From Pseudooceanicola sp. (GTDB lineage Bacteria > Pseudomonadota > Alphaproteobacteria > Rhodobacterales > Rhodobacteraceae), in NCBI GenBank assembly GCA_002709085.1, contig PAPR01000053.1, forward strand, positions 1 to 64,000: 64,000 bases of DNA. Direction: 5' to 3'. Position numbers and translations under genes: made by a program. Numbering within the stretch: position 1 is the first letter of the stretch; each line of letters starts with the position of its first letter. Positions 19,644-27,595 of the stretch are shown here, piece by piece. Under the pieces are notes generated by a model. It worked only from the letters and a program-made list of their open reading frames with translations, ran no database searches and had not been told where the DNA came from.

Positions 19644-20048
19644 TCAGGTCATTCTGAAATAGGGGAAGGTGACCTCATCCGAGGCTTTCACGAATGTCAC
19701 CTCGACCTTGGCACCGATGCGCACGGACTCGGGATCGTCGGTCTGAACCCGGCTCATCATCCGTGGGCCTTCTTCCAGCTCGATCAAGGCAACGACGTAG
19801 GGCACGTCATCGGCAAAGGCCGGGCCCGCCGGGCGTCGCGCGATGGTGAAGGTATGCACCTCACCACGCCCGCTGACCGTGTCGAACTTCAGATTGTCGG
19901 AATGACAGTGCGGGCAGATCGCACGCGGATAGAAGTGATGCTTGCCACAATCGCCGCAAAGCGGAATGTCGAGGCGGCCCTCACGCGCGGCCTCCCAATA
20001 GGGCGCGCTGTCGTGGTCGATCACCGGAAGCGGTTTTTCAGTGCTCAT
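19644..20048 (-). CDS. Zn-ribbon/OB-fold (DUF35-type) protein
   Basis: IPLCGDCGKHHFYPRAICPHCHSDNLKFDTVSGRGEVHTFTIARR; immediately downstream of thiolase-fold gene. Confidence 0.92.
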   Translation of the reverse strand: MSTEKPLPVIDHDSAPYWEAAREGRLDIPLCGDCGKHHFYPRAICPHCHSDNLKFDTVSGRGEVHTFTIARRPAGPAFADDVPYVVALIELEEGPRMMSRVQTDDPESVRIGAKVEVTFVKASDEVTFPYFRMT

Positions 20049-20052
20049 CGGC

Positions 20053-21225
20053 TCAGTCCTTCTGCAAAATCACGGTCGCGCCAGAGGACAGCGTGCCCCC
20101 CGTGCCATGCACCAGCGCGGTTTCGGCACCCGCGACCTGCCGGTCGCCACAGTCCCCACGAAGCTGTCGACTGGCCTCGATCAGCAGGAACATCCCGTAC
20201 ATGCCAGGATGCAGCGCGGACAGGCCACCGCCATTGGTATTCATCGGGAAGGCGCCGCCGGGCGCCGTTCGTTGGCCCGAGACAAAGTCGCCTCCCTCGC
20301 CGATCTTGCAAAAGCCCAGCGCTTCGAGCGTCAGCAGGACGGTGATGGTGAAACTGTCGTAGACCTCGACCACGTCAATGTCGGAATGGGTCACTCCGGC
20401 CATTTTCATAGCGTTTTCGCCGGCCTTCTGCGCAGGAAGCAGACGGGCGAGGTCCGGCATTTCTCCGACGGCCCAATGGGTATGCGCTTCGCCGTAGCCC
20501 TTGACCGCGATAGGTTTGGTCTTGAGGTCCTTGGCGCGCTCGGCGGTGGTCATCACGATGGCACCTGCGCCGTCCGTGACAAGGCAGCAATCGAGCAGGT
20601 GCAGAGGTTCGGAAATCATCATGCTGGACATGACATCATCGACGGTGAGCGGATCGCGCCGCGTTGCGGCAGGATTCAGTTGCGCCCATTTCCGCGTCGC
20701 GACGGCGATTTCGGCCAAGTTCTCCGAGGTGCTGCCGTATTCGTGCATGTGACGCTGTGCGGCCATCGCGTAGCCGCCTACCGGCGTCGGCATCCCGTAG
20801 GGTGTCTCGTGCTGCATCGACAGGACCGAAGGGCGACCGCCCAGGTTCCGACTGCGCAGCGATTTCTGGTCCGAGCTGTAGACAATCAGTGCGACCTCGC
20901 AATACCCCTCGCGCAGCGCCATGGCCGCATGGGCGACATGCGCCTCAAAGGCCGAGCCGCCGATATTGGTGCCATCGACAAACGTCGGCATGATGTTAAG
21001 ATATTCGCCCAACGTCACCGTGGGCAGCTGGCCGGGACCCGGCACGCCCCACATGCCTGCGGTCAAAAGACCATCCACATCGCTCAGCTTGAGGCCCGCC
21101 TCTTCGACGGCGGCCTTTGCCACTAGGGCGGCGTGGCCCAGTACCGAAGCCTTCGTGACGAATTTACCGTCCTCGATGGGCGCATCGGCAAGGCCGACAA
21201 TCACCGGATCGCGTCCGTTCTTCAT
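20053..21225 (-). CDS. thiolase-fold protein / lipid-transfer-type (putative aldolase), apparent loss of nucleophilic Cys
   Basis: Thiolase fold landmarks with TNIGGSAFEAHVAHA where thiolases have the Cys loop; VVEVYDSFTITVLL; HGTGGTLSSGATVIL C-terminus. Confidence 0.88.
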   Translation of the reverse strand: MKNGRDPVIVGLADAPIEDGKFVTKASVLGHAALVAKAAVEEAGLKLSDVDGLLTAGMWGVPGPGQLPTVTLGEYLNIMPTFVDGTNIGGSAFEAHVAHAAMALREGYCEVALIVYSSDQKSLRSRNLGGRPSVLSMQHETPYGMPTPVGGYAMAAQRHMHEYGSTSENLAEIAVATRKWAQLNPAATRRDPLTVDDVMSSMMISEPLHLLDCCLVTDGAGAIVMTTAERAKDLKTKPIAVKGYGEAHTHWAVGEMPDLARLLPAQKAGENAMKMAGVTHSDIDVVEVYDSFTITVLLTLEALGFCKIGEGGDFVSGQRTAPGGAFPMNTNGGGLSALHPGMYGMFLLIEASRQLRGDCGDRQVAGAETALVHGTGGTLSSGATVILQKD

Positions 21226-21271
21226 ATGCTCATTCTCCTTGGCATCCAGTCATACCCTTGCAAACCCGAGG

Positions 21272-22420
21272 TTAATTCGGGCGCATGGTCTTGGCGATTA
21301 GGGTGCGTTGTATCTGCGATGTCCCGCCACCAATAGTGCTTTGCATCCCCTCGCGGAAATAACGTTCCATGTCGGCCTCTGGCAACATCGAATGTCCGCC
21401 GAGGATCTGCATGCCGTTGCGCGTGACGGTTTGCAGCGTCTCGGAGGCGAATAGCTTTGCCATCGCCACTTCCCGCGTGCAGGGCGTCTTGGCCGCCGCC
21501 AGATTGGCCGCGCGATAGACCAGCAGACGCGCCGCGTCGACCTGGGTCTGCATATCGGCGAGCATATGGCGGATCACCTGAAAGTCGAAGATCGGCTTGT
21601 CGAACTGGATCCGTTCGTGCGCGTAACGCAGCGCATCATCCACGGCGGTCTGGGCATTGCCGACATATGCGGCGGCGACCGCGACACGCTCCAGCTCCAG
21701 GTGGTCGGTGATGATCTTCCAGCCGCCGTTTTCAGGCCCCAGAAGGGCATCGGCGGGCAGTTTCACGTCATCGACAAAGATCTCGGTGGTGCCCGTTGCG
21801 CGCCGTGCCAGAGTCGGCAGCTTGCGGATGTCGAGACCCTCGGTGTCGTTGGGGATCAGGAATACCGACAGGCCCTTGTGCTTGGGGGCATCGGGGTCGG
21901 TGCGGGTCAGCATGGCCAGAATCGCATTGTCCGCCGCAGCGCCGGAACACCAGAGCTTTTGCCCCTTGACCACCCAGCCGTTGCCGTCGCGCCGTGCGCG
22001 GGTCGTGGTGGAGGCCGCGTCGGACCCTGCACCCGGCTCGGAAATCGAGATCGAGAACCGGATATCGCCATCGAGGAACGGCTTGATATAGCGCTCTTTC
22101 TGCTCCGGCGTGCCGAACTTCTCGACGTTCATCGCGGTGAATGTAGCCACCATCAGCCCGGTGGAGAAGTCAAAGCCGTATTTCGCCAGCCCCTCGCACA
22201 TCAGCGCGTAATCCACGATGTCACCGCCGAGGCCGCCGCTTTCCTCGGAAAAGAGGATGCCGAGCCAGCCTTCCTTGGCGACCTTTTCATAGGCCTCGTA
22301 GGGATATTCGCGGTTCTGGTCGCATTTCCGGATGTAGTCGCGACCGATCTCTTCGTCGATGAAACGGTTGACGGTCGTGCGCCACATCTCTTGTTCGGGT
22401 GTGAGAAAGTTCATGCTCAT
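21272..22420 (-). CDS. acyl-CoA dehydrogenase
   Basis: MSMNFLTPEQEMWRTTVNRFIDEEI...; ISEPGAGSDAASTTTRA; GGGTSQIQRTLIAKTM; start reset to internal Met. Confidence 0.93.
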   Translation of the reverse strand: MSMNFLTPEQEMWRTTVNRFIDEEIGRDYIRKCDQNREYPYEAYEKVAKEGWLGILFSEESGGLGGDIVDYALMCEGLAKYGFDFSTGLMVATFTAMNVEKFGTPEQKERYIKPFLDGDIRFSISISEPGAGSDAASTTTRARRDGNGWVVKGQKLWCSGAAADNAILAMLTRTDPDAPKHKGLSVFLIPNDTEGLDIRKLPTLARRATGTTEIFVDDVKLPADALLGPENGGWKIITDHLELERVAVAAAYVGNAQTAVDDALRYAHERIQFDKPIFDFQVIRHMLADMQTQVDAARLLVYRAANLAAAKTPCTREVAMAKLFASETLQTVTRNGMQILGGHSMLPEADMERYFREGMQSTIGGGTSQIQRTLIAKTMRPN

Positions 22421-22422
22421 GA

Positions 22423-22917
22423 TTATGCTCCTTCGCTCTCTGCGTGCGCCGCGCGGACCTTGGGCGGCTCGCCCGGTCGGTCGAGCCGAGATTTGCGGAT
22501 CAGCAGGCTGAATTCGCACCGCATCGATGTCTCGTCACGCTGATTGACGGCTTCCAGTTTGCTCGTCACCACGCCGTGATTATCGTCGTGATCCTTCAGA
22601 TCGACGATCTCTGCGCGCGCCCAGAGTGTGTCGCCAATGAAGGTGGGCCGCAGGAACCGCAGCTTGTCGCAGCCGTAAAAAGCGGCGAGGACCGAGCTAT
22701 CGAAAGGGATCATCGCGTTGACGATCGAAAAGACGAGGCTGCCCTGCACAAGGCGCTGCCCGTACAGGGACTCCTTGGCGTGTTCGACGTTGGAGTGCAG
22801 CTCGAGCCAGTTCCCCGTCAGCATGCAGAAGTTGACCACATCGGTCTCAGTCATCGTGCGCCCGATCGAGACGCCGGTCTGACCCAATGCCAGTTCTCCG
22901 AAAGGTTGACGTATCAT
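22423..22917 (-). CDS. MaoC family hotdog dehydratase
   Basis: SIGRTMTETDVVNFCMLTGNWLELHSNVEHAKESLYGQRLVQGSLVFSI. Confidence 0.88.
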   Translation of the reverse strand: MIRQPFGELALGQTGVSIGRTMTETDVVNFCMLTGNWLELHSNVEHAKESLYGQRLVQGSLVFSIVNAMIPFDSSVLAAFYGCDKLRFLRPTFIGDTLWARAEIVDLKDHDDNHGVVTSKLEAVNQRDETSMRCEFSLLIRKSRLDRPGEPPKVRAAHAESEGA

Positions 22918-23585
22918 GCTAAACTCCCCTGTTCTTCTGCGACGGGCGCCAAAACGATCAAGGCATCGGCGGCCACCAATCCTTTGCCATCCGCGCGAAC
23001 CATCACAGGATTGATTTCGATTTCCGAGATCAGATCGGCGTTTTCGGCGAAGAAAACAGATATGCGTGAAATGAGGTCTGCCAGCGCGCCGCTATCGGCC
23101 GGATCCGCGCCGCGCAATCCACTCAGCAACCTGGCCCCTGGCCCCGACTTGACCATTGCCTCTGTCGTCTGTGGATCTGCCGGAGCCAGCCGGATTTCTG
23201 CGGCGTCGATCAGTTCCACCAGGATCCCGCCGGGACCGGCCAGGACGATCGGACCAAAGGTGTCGTCGCGTTTGCAGCCGACGATCCATTCTGCCACGGA
23301 GTTTTCCTCCATGGTCTCGATCAATGCCGTGCCTCCCGGATAGCGTTGCGCCATCTCGTCCGTCGCGACTTTGGCCGCTTCGGGTGAAAGGCCCAGGCGG
23401 ACGAGGCCATGATCGGATTTGTGCGGATAGTCGTCATGGCACAGCTTGGCCACACAGCGCCCCTTGGCGGGATCGCGATCCGGCACGGGGATCCCGATCT
23501 GCTGGATGAGGTCCTTGGCGTCGGCTTCGTGGACGACCTTGCGCCCGTTTTTCTGCCAGTGCTCCAGTGTCTCTCTTGGGGTCAT
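22914..23585 (-). CDS. ADP-forming acyl-CoA synthetase beta subunit (ATP-grasp)
   Basis: EADAKDLIQQIGIPVPD..., GGILVELIDAAEIRLAP, ISEIEINPVMVRADGKGLVAADALI. Confidence 0.9.
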   Translation of the reverse strand: MTPRETLEHWQKNGRKVVHEADAKDLIQQIGIPVPDRDPAKGRCVAKLCHDDYPHKSDHGLVRLGLSPEAAKVATDEMAQRYPGGTALIETMEENSVAEWIVGCKRDDTFGPIVLAGPGGILVELIDAAEIRLAPADPQTTEAMVKSGPGARLLSGLRGADPADSGALADLISRISVFFAENADLISEIEINPVMVRADGKGLVAADALIVLAPVAEEQGSLA

Positions 23586-24997
23586 GCCACTTCTCCCTGC
23601 ATGGCCATCAGTGCAGCAAGGCCCGAGGCAGCCCGTGCTGGCGAATCGTAGACGGGGACAGCGCGCTCCCGGAACGCTTCGTCCGAAGCATCGCTGCGCG
23701 CCGAACCCGTCCAGATGATCAGGACCGGCTTGTCGGTTTTCTCATAGGCTTCTGCGAGCGCCTCGATGAACAGTTGATCCGGCACAAATGTGACGATTGC
23801 GATTGCGATATCCACACCGGGATCGGCGGCGACAGCCTCAAGGCAGCGGCCCACGTAGGTCGGATTCGCCAGAACTACGCCGGTCAGATCGACCGGATTC
23901 GTCACTGAACCGTAAAACGGAACATATTGCGACAGCGCCGTCTGCGTCGTCTCTGCCAGCACCGGGACCTCAAAGCCCGCGCTCTCGGCAAGGTCGGTCA
24001 TCTCGACGCCAAGCCCGCCGGTAACCGAAATGATGCCGACCCTTTTACCCGCAGGCTTTCGCCCCGCGGCAAGGGCCGTCACCGCATCGACCGCGGCCAC
24101 GGATTCCCGTGCACGTATGACGCCGGTTTCGCGGAAGATCGCGCTGATCACCCGGTCATCCCCGGCCATCGCGCCAGTGTGCGACTGGACCGCGCGCGAC
24201 CCGGCGCGGCTGCGCCCGCCCTTGACGGCGACGACATGCTTCCCGGCGTCGGTCAGACGGCGCGCGGCTTCGACGAAACGGCGGCCTTCGCGCAGTTCTT
24301 CGACATAGCAGAGAACGACGCGGGTCTCAGGGTCATTGCCGAGATAGTCCAGCAGGTCGGCGGCCGTCAGATCGGTTTCGTTGCCGCTGGAGACGATGGC
24401 GTTGATGCCCACGCCACGTTCGCCGAGACGCAGGGCCATAAGGCCCGCGAGCGCCCCGGACTGGGAAATCATGGCAACCGGGCCCGGACGAAGACCGTCG
24501 AACATCGGGCTGAAGGTCAACTGAAGATCAGCCGAAGGCTTCACGACCCCTTCGCAGTTCGGCCCGATCAGATAAAAGGGTGCGTCATGCATGATCCGAC
24601 GCAGGCGCGCCTCGTTCTCGTGTCCGTCGTCACCGGCTTCTGAAAAACCGGAGGTCACGCCAACCACCATTTTCACGTCCAGCGCCTTGCAAGCCTCCAG
24701 AGCGTCAAGGGCAATACCGACGGGGGTTGCAAGAACCACCACGTCGACCGCGCCCTCGATCTCGTCGAGACTGCGCACGGCCTGTAGCCCTTCGATTTCG
24801 CCGCCCGAGGGGTTCACCGGAATGATCTTGCCGCCGTAGCCGTTCTTCTTGAGCAGGGCGAGCACCGCTTGCCCAAGCTTGCCCTTGGTCCGGGAGGCCC
24901 CGACCACCGCGATTGAACGTGGGTTGAATAGGACATCCAAGGCTTCGGCCCGTGACGGTCGCCCATCACCAGGTTGATTCGCGTTTGAATTCGCCAT
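23582..24997 (-). CDS. ADP-forming acyl-CoA synthetase alpha subunit (CoA-binding)
   Basis: LDVLFNPRSIAVVGASRTKGKLG, LIGPNCEGVV, VQSHTGAMAG (phospho-His motif). Confidence 0.93.
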   Translation of the reverse strand: MANSNANQPGDGRPSRAEALDVLFNPRSIAVVGASRTKGKLGQAVLALLKKNGYGGKIIPVNPSGGEIEGLQAVRSLDEIEGAVDVVVLATPVGIALDALEACKALDVKMVVGVTSGFSEAGDDGHENEARLRRIMHDAPFYLIGPNCEGVVKPSADLQLTFSPMFDGLRPGPVAMISQSGALAGLMALRLGERGVGINAIVSSGNETDLTAADLLDYLGNDPETRVVLCYVEELREGRRFVEAARRLTDAGKHVVAVKGGRSRAGSRAVQSHTGAMAGDDRVISAIFRETGVIRARESVAAVDAVTALAAGRKPAGKRVGIISVTGGLGVEMTDLAESAGFEVPVLAETTQTALSQYVPFYGSVTNPVDLTGVVLANPTYVGRCLEAVAADPGVDIAIAIVTFVPDQLFIEALAEAYEKTDKPVLIIWTGSARSDASDEAFRERAVPVYDSPARAASGLAALMAMQGEVA

Positions 24998-25042
24998 CTC
25001 TTTTCTCCGTCAAATGAAATTTTCAACGCTTGCCCCGGCGTT

Positions 25043-25056
25043 CTAACGATCATTAG
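25043..25056. promoter_or_regulatory. CTAACGATCATTAG near-palindrome in divergent promoter
   Basis: 12 of 14 positions self-complementary; between divergent 24997(-) and 25157(+). Confidence 0.45.
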
Positions 25057-25060
25057 ATTA

Positions 25061-25088
25061 TGCTCGCAATGCAATTCGCTTGCGAGCA
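25061..25088. promoter_or_regulatory. TGCTCGCA-N12-TGCGAGCA perfect inverted repeat
   Basis: Read directly: tgctcgcaatgcaattcgcttgcgagca. Confidence 0.5.
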
Positions 25089-25156
25089 GGTTAGGGGCAC
25101 GGAGTCCGGAAAATCGGACTTGACGTGCGAAAAATGGCAACCGAGGAGACTACTGC

Positions 25157-26371
25157 GTGATCACGAATGACGGGCCGCTAAGCGATATCAGGGTTATTGA
25201 AATGGGGCATGTGATCGCCGCACCGATGTGCGGCGCACTGCTTTCGGATTTCGGCGCCGATGTGATCAAGATCGAACGACCGGGGCAGGGCGACATGCTG
25301 CGGGTTCTCAGCGGGCGCGCCAAGGACGGTGTGGGCGTCTGGTGGAAAACACTGGCGCGCAACAAGCGGCTGGTCGCGCTGGACTGGAAATCCGAGGAAG
25401 GGCGCAAAGTTCTGCGCCGCTTGGTCGAGGACGCGCAGATCCTGATCGAGAATTTTCGCCCCGGCGTGCTAGAGCGGGCAGGTCTGGGCCCGGAGATCCT
25501 GCACGAATGGAACCCTGATCTGGTGATTGTGCGGATCTCGGGCTACGGGCAGACCGGGCCGCGTTCGTCCTGGCCGGGGTTTGGCCGCGCAGGCGAGGCC
25601 ATGAGCGGCCTGGCCCATATCACCGGGTTTGCCGACAACGCGCCGATGCATCCCGGCTTTCCCGCAGCGGATTCCACGACCGGTCTGATGGGCGCTTACG
25701 GTGCGATGATGGCGCTGCACGCGGTACGCAGCGGCAGTTCGCGTGGGCAAGTGGTGGATCTGGCGATATTCGAACCACTTCTGCGGTTGATCGACTATCA
25801 CGTGCCGACCCGAACCGGCGCAGGTATGCCGGTCGACCGTAACGGGCTTCAGGCCCCCAATTCCTACGCTCCGGCAGGGGTCTTCCGCGCCAAGGATGGA
25901 AAATGGATCACCATCACGGCGGGAAGCGCGGCCACCGGGCGGCGGCTTCTCGAAGCGGCAGGCGGCGCGGACTGGGCGGCCGAACCACAGTTCCAGACCT
26001 TGGAAGGGTTCGCCGAGCACATGGACGATATCGTGAAACGGGTCGAGGCGTTCGTCGCGCAGCATGACGCGCAGGAGGCCCTCGACATCTTTCACGCCCA
26101 CGATGCCGTCGCGGCGATGATCTATGACGTCGATGATATCCTCGCCGATCCGCATATCGCGGCTCGGGGCAACATCGTAGGGGTCGAAGGCGATGACACC
26201 AAGGTCGTCGGTCCGGTTCCAAAGCTCGACAAGACGCCCGGACGCCTGCGCTGGCTCGGTCGTGGCGAATTGGGTGCGGACAGCCGCACTGTGTTGACTG
26301 AGCTTGGCTTCAACGATGAGCAGGTCGACGACATGGTCAAGAATGGAACAATCGGCGAGCCGGGCCGCTGA
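25157..26371 (+). CDS. CaiB/BaiF (class III) CoA-transferase
   Basis: IRVIEMGHVIAAPMCGALLSDFGADVIKIERPGQGD; SGYGQTGP. Confidence 0.94.
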   Translation: MITNDGPLSDIRVIEMGHVIAAPMCGALLSDFGADVIKIERPGQGDMLRVLSGRAKDGVGVWWKTLARNKRLVALDWKSEEGRKVLRRLVEDAQILIENFRPGVLERAGLGPEILHEWNPDLVIVRISGYGQTGPRSSWPGFGRAGEAMSGLAHITGFADNAPMHPGFPAADSTTGLMGAYGAMMALHAVRSGSSRGQVVDLAIFEPLLRLIDYHVPTRTGAGMPVDRNGLQAPNSYAPAGVFRAKDGKWITITAGSAATGRRLLEAAGGADWAAEPQFQTLEGFAEHMDDIVKRVEAFVAQHDAQEALDIFHAHDAVAAMIYDVDDILADPHIAARGNIVGVEGDDTKVVGPVPKLDKTPGRLRWLGRGELGADSRTVLTELGFNDEQVDDMVKNGTIGEPGR

Positions 26372-26405
26372 GCGGGCTTGCGAGACTAGGTACTGGGAGA
26401 AATAT

Positions 26406-27572
26406 ATGACTTATCAGATGACATCCGATCAGCAGGAAATCCGGGATTCGATCCTGCGCATTTGCGAAGAGTTCGACGACGAATTCTGGCATAATCGCGA
26501 CCGCGAAGGCGGTTTCCCGCATGAGCTGCACCAAAAACTGGCCAAAAACGGTTGGCTGGGTATCGCCATTCCCGAGGAATACGGCGGCGCCGGTCTGGGG
26601 ATCGTCGAGGCGGCGATCATGATGCAGGCCATCGCGGAATCAGGCGGTGGCAACAGCGCGGCCTCGGCGGTGCACATGAACATCTTCGGGCTGAATCCGG
26701 TGGTCAAATTCGGCACCCCGGAGCAGAAGAAAAAGTACCTCCCGCCCCTGGTGGCCGGCGAACAGCGCGCCTGTTTCGGCGTGACCGAACCGACCACGGG
26801 CCTCGACACGACCAAGCTGAAGACCCGTGCGGTGCGCCAGGGCGACCGCTATGTCGTACATGGCCAAAAGGTCTGGATCTCGACCGCTCAGGTGGCCGAC
26901 AAGATCCTGCTGTTGGCACGCACGACGCCCATCGAGGACGTCAAGAAGCCGACTGAAGGGCTGAGCCTGTTCTATACCTACCTCGACCGCACGTTCGTCA
27001 CCGTGCGGGAGATCGAAAAGATGGGTCGCAAATGCGTCGACTCAAACGAACTTTTCATCGACGGCTTGCCGATCCCCGCGGAGGATCTGATCGGCGAGGA
27101 AGGGCAAGGGTTTCGTCAAATCCTGCATGGTCTGAACCCGGAAAGAGTGCTCGTCGCCGCCGAGGCGGTGGGCATCGGGCGCAACGCGCTGCGACGTGCT
27201 GCGGATTACGCCAACGAACGGGTCGTCTTTGGACGAAAAATCGGTCAGAATCAGGGCGTTCAGCATCCTCTTGCCGCCTGCTGGGCCGAACTGGAGGCCG
27301 CGAACTTGATGGCAATGAACGCCGGCTCGCTCTACGACGCCGGCAAGCCCTGCGGAAACGAAGCCAACGCCGGCAAATATCTCGCGGGCGAAGCGGCGGT
27401 CAAGGCGACGCAGACCGCGCAGTTGACCTTCGGCGGCTTTGGATATGCCAAGGAATATCACGTCGAGCGGCTCGTGCGGGAAGCAATCCTGTTCCGCATC
27501 GCCCCGGTAACGCCGCAGCTGGTTCTGTCGTTTATCGCGGAGCATGCGCTCGGCCTTCCGAAATCTTACTGA
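26406..27572 (+). CDS. acyl-CoA dehydrogenase
   Basis: MTYQMTSDQQEIRDSILRICEEFDDEFW...; C-terminus LFRIAPVTPQLVLSFIAEHALGLPKSY; start reset to Met 35 of the ORF. Confidence 0.93.
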   Translation: MTYQMTSDQQEIRDSILRICEEFDDEFWHNRDREGGFPHELHQKLAKNGWLGIAIPEEYGGAGLGIVEAAIMMQAIAESGGGNSAASAVHMNIFGLNPVVKFGTPEQKKKYLPPLVAGEQRACFGVTEPTTGLDTTKLKTRAVRQGDRYVVHGQKVWISTAQVADKILLLARTTPIEDVKKPTEGLSLFYTYLDRTFVTVREIEKMGRKCVDSNELFIDGLPIPAEDLIGEEGQGFRQILHGLNPERVLVAAEAVGIGRNALRRAADYANERVVFGRKIGQNQGVQHPLAACWAELEAANLMAMNAGSLYDAGKPCGNEANAGKYLAGEAAVKATQTAQLTFGGFGYAKEYHVERLVREAILFRIAPVTPQLVLSFIAEHALGLPKSY

Positions 27573-27595
27573 GTGAAAGTTTAAGGGGAATACCA

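Noticed and set aside
27032-27595. N-terminal extension of the synthetase ORF (27032-29710)
   Set aside because: Runs through the ACAD gene in another frame; true start is ATG 27596 (MRIDGMDAIF) after a GGGGA ribosome site.
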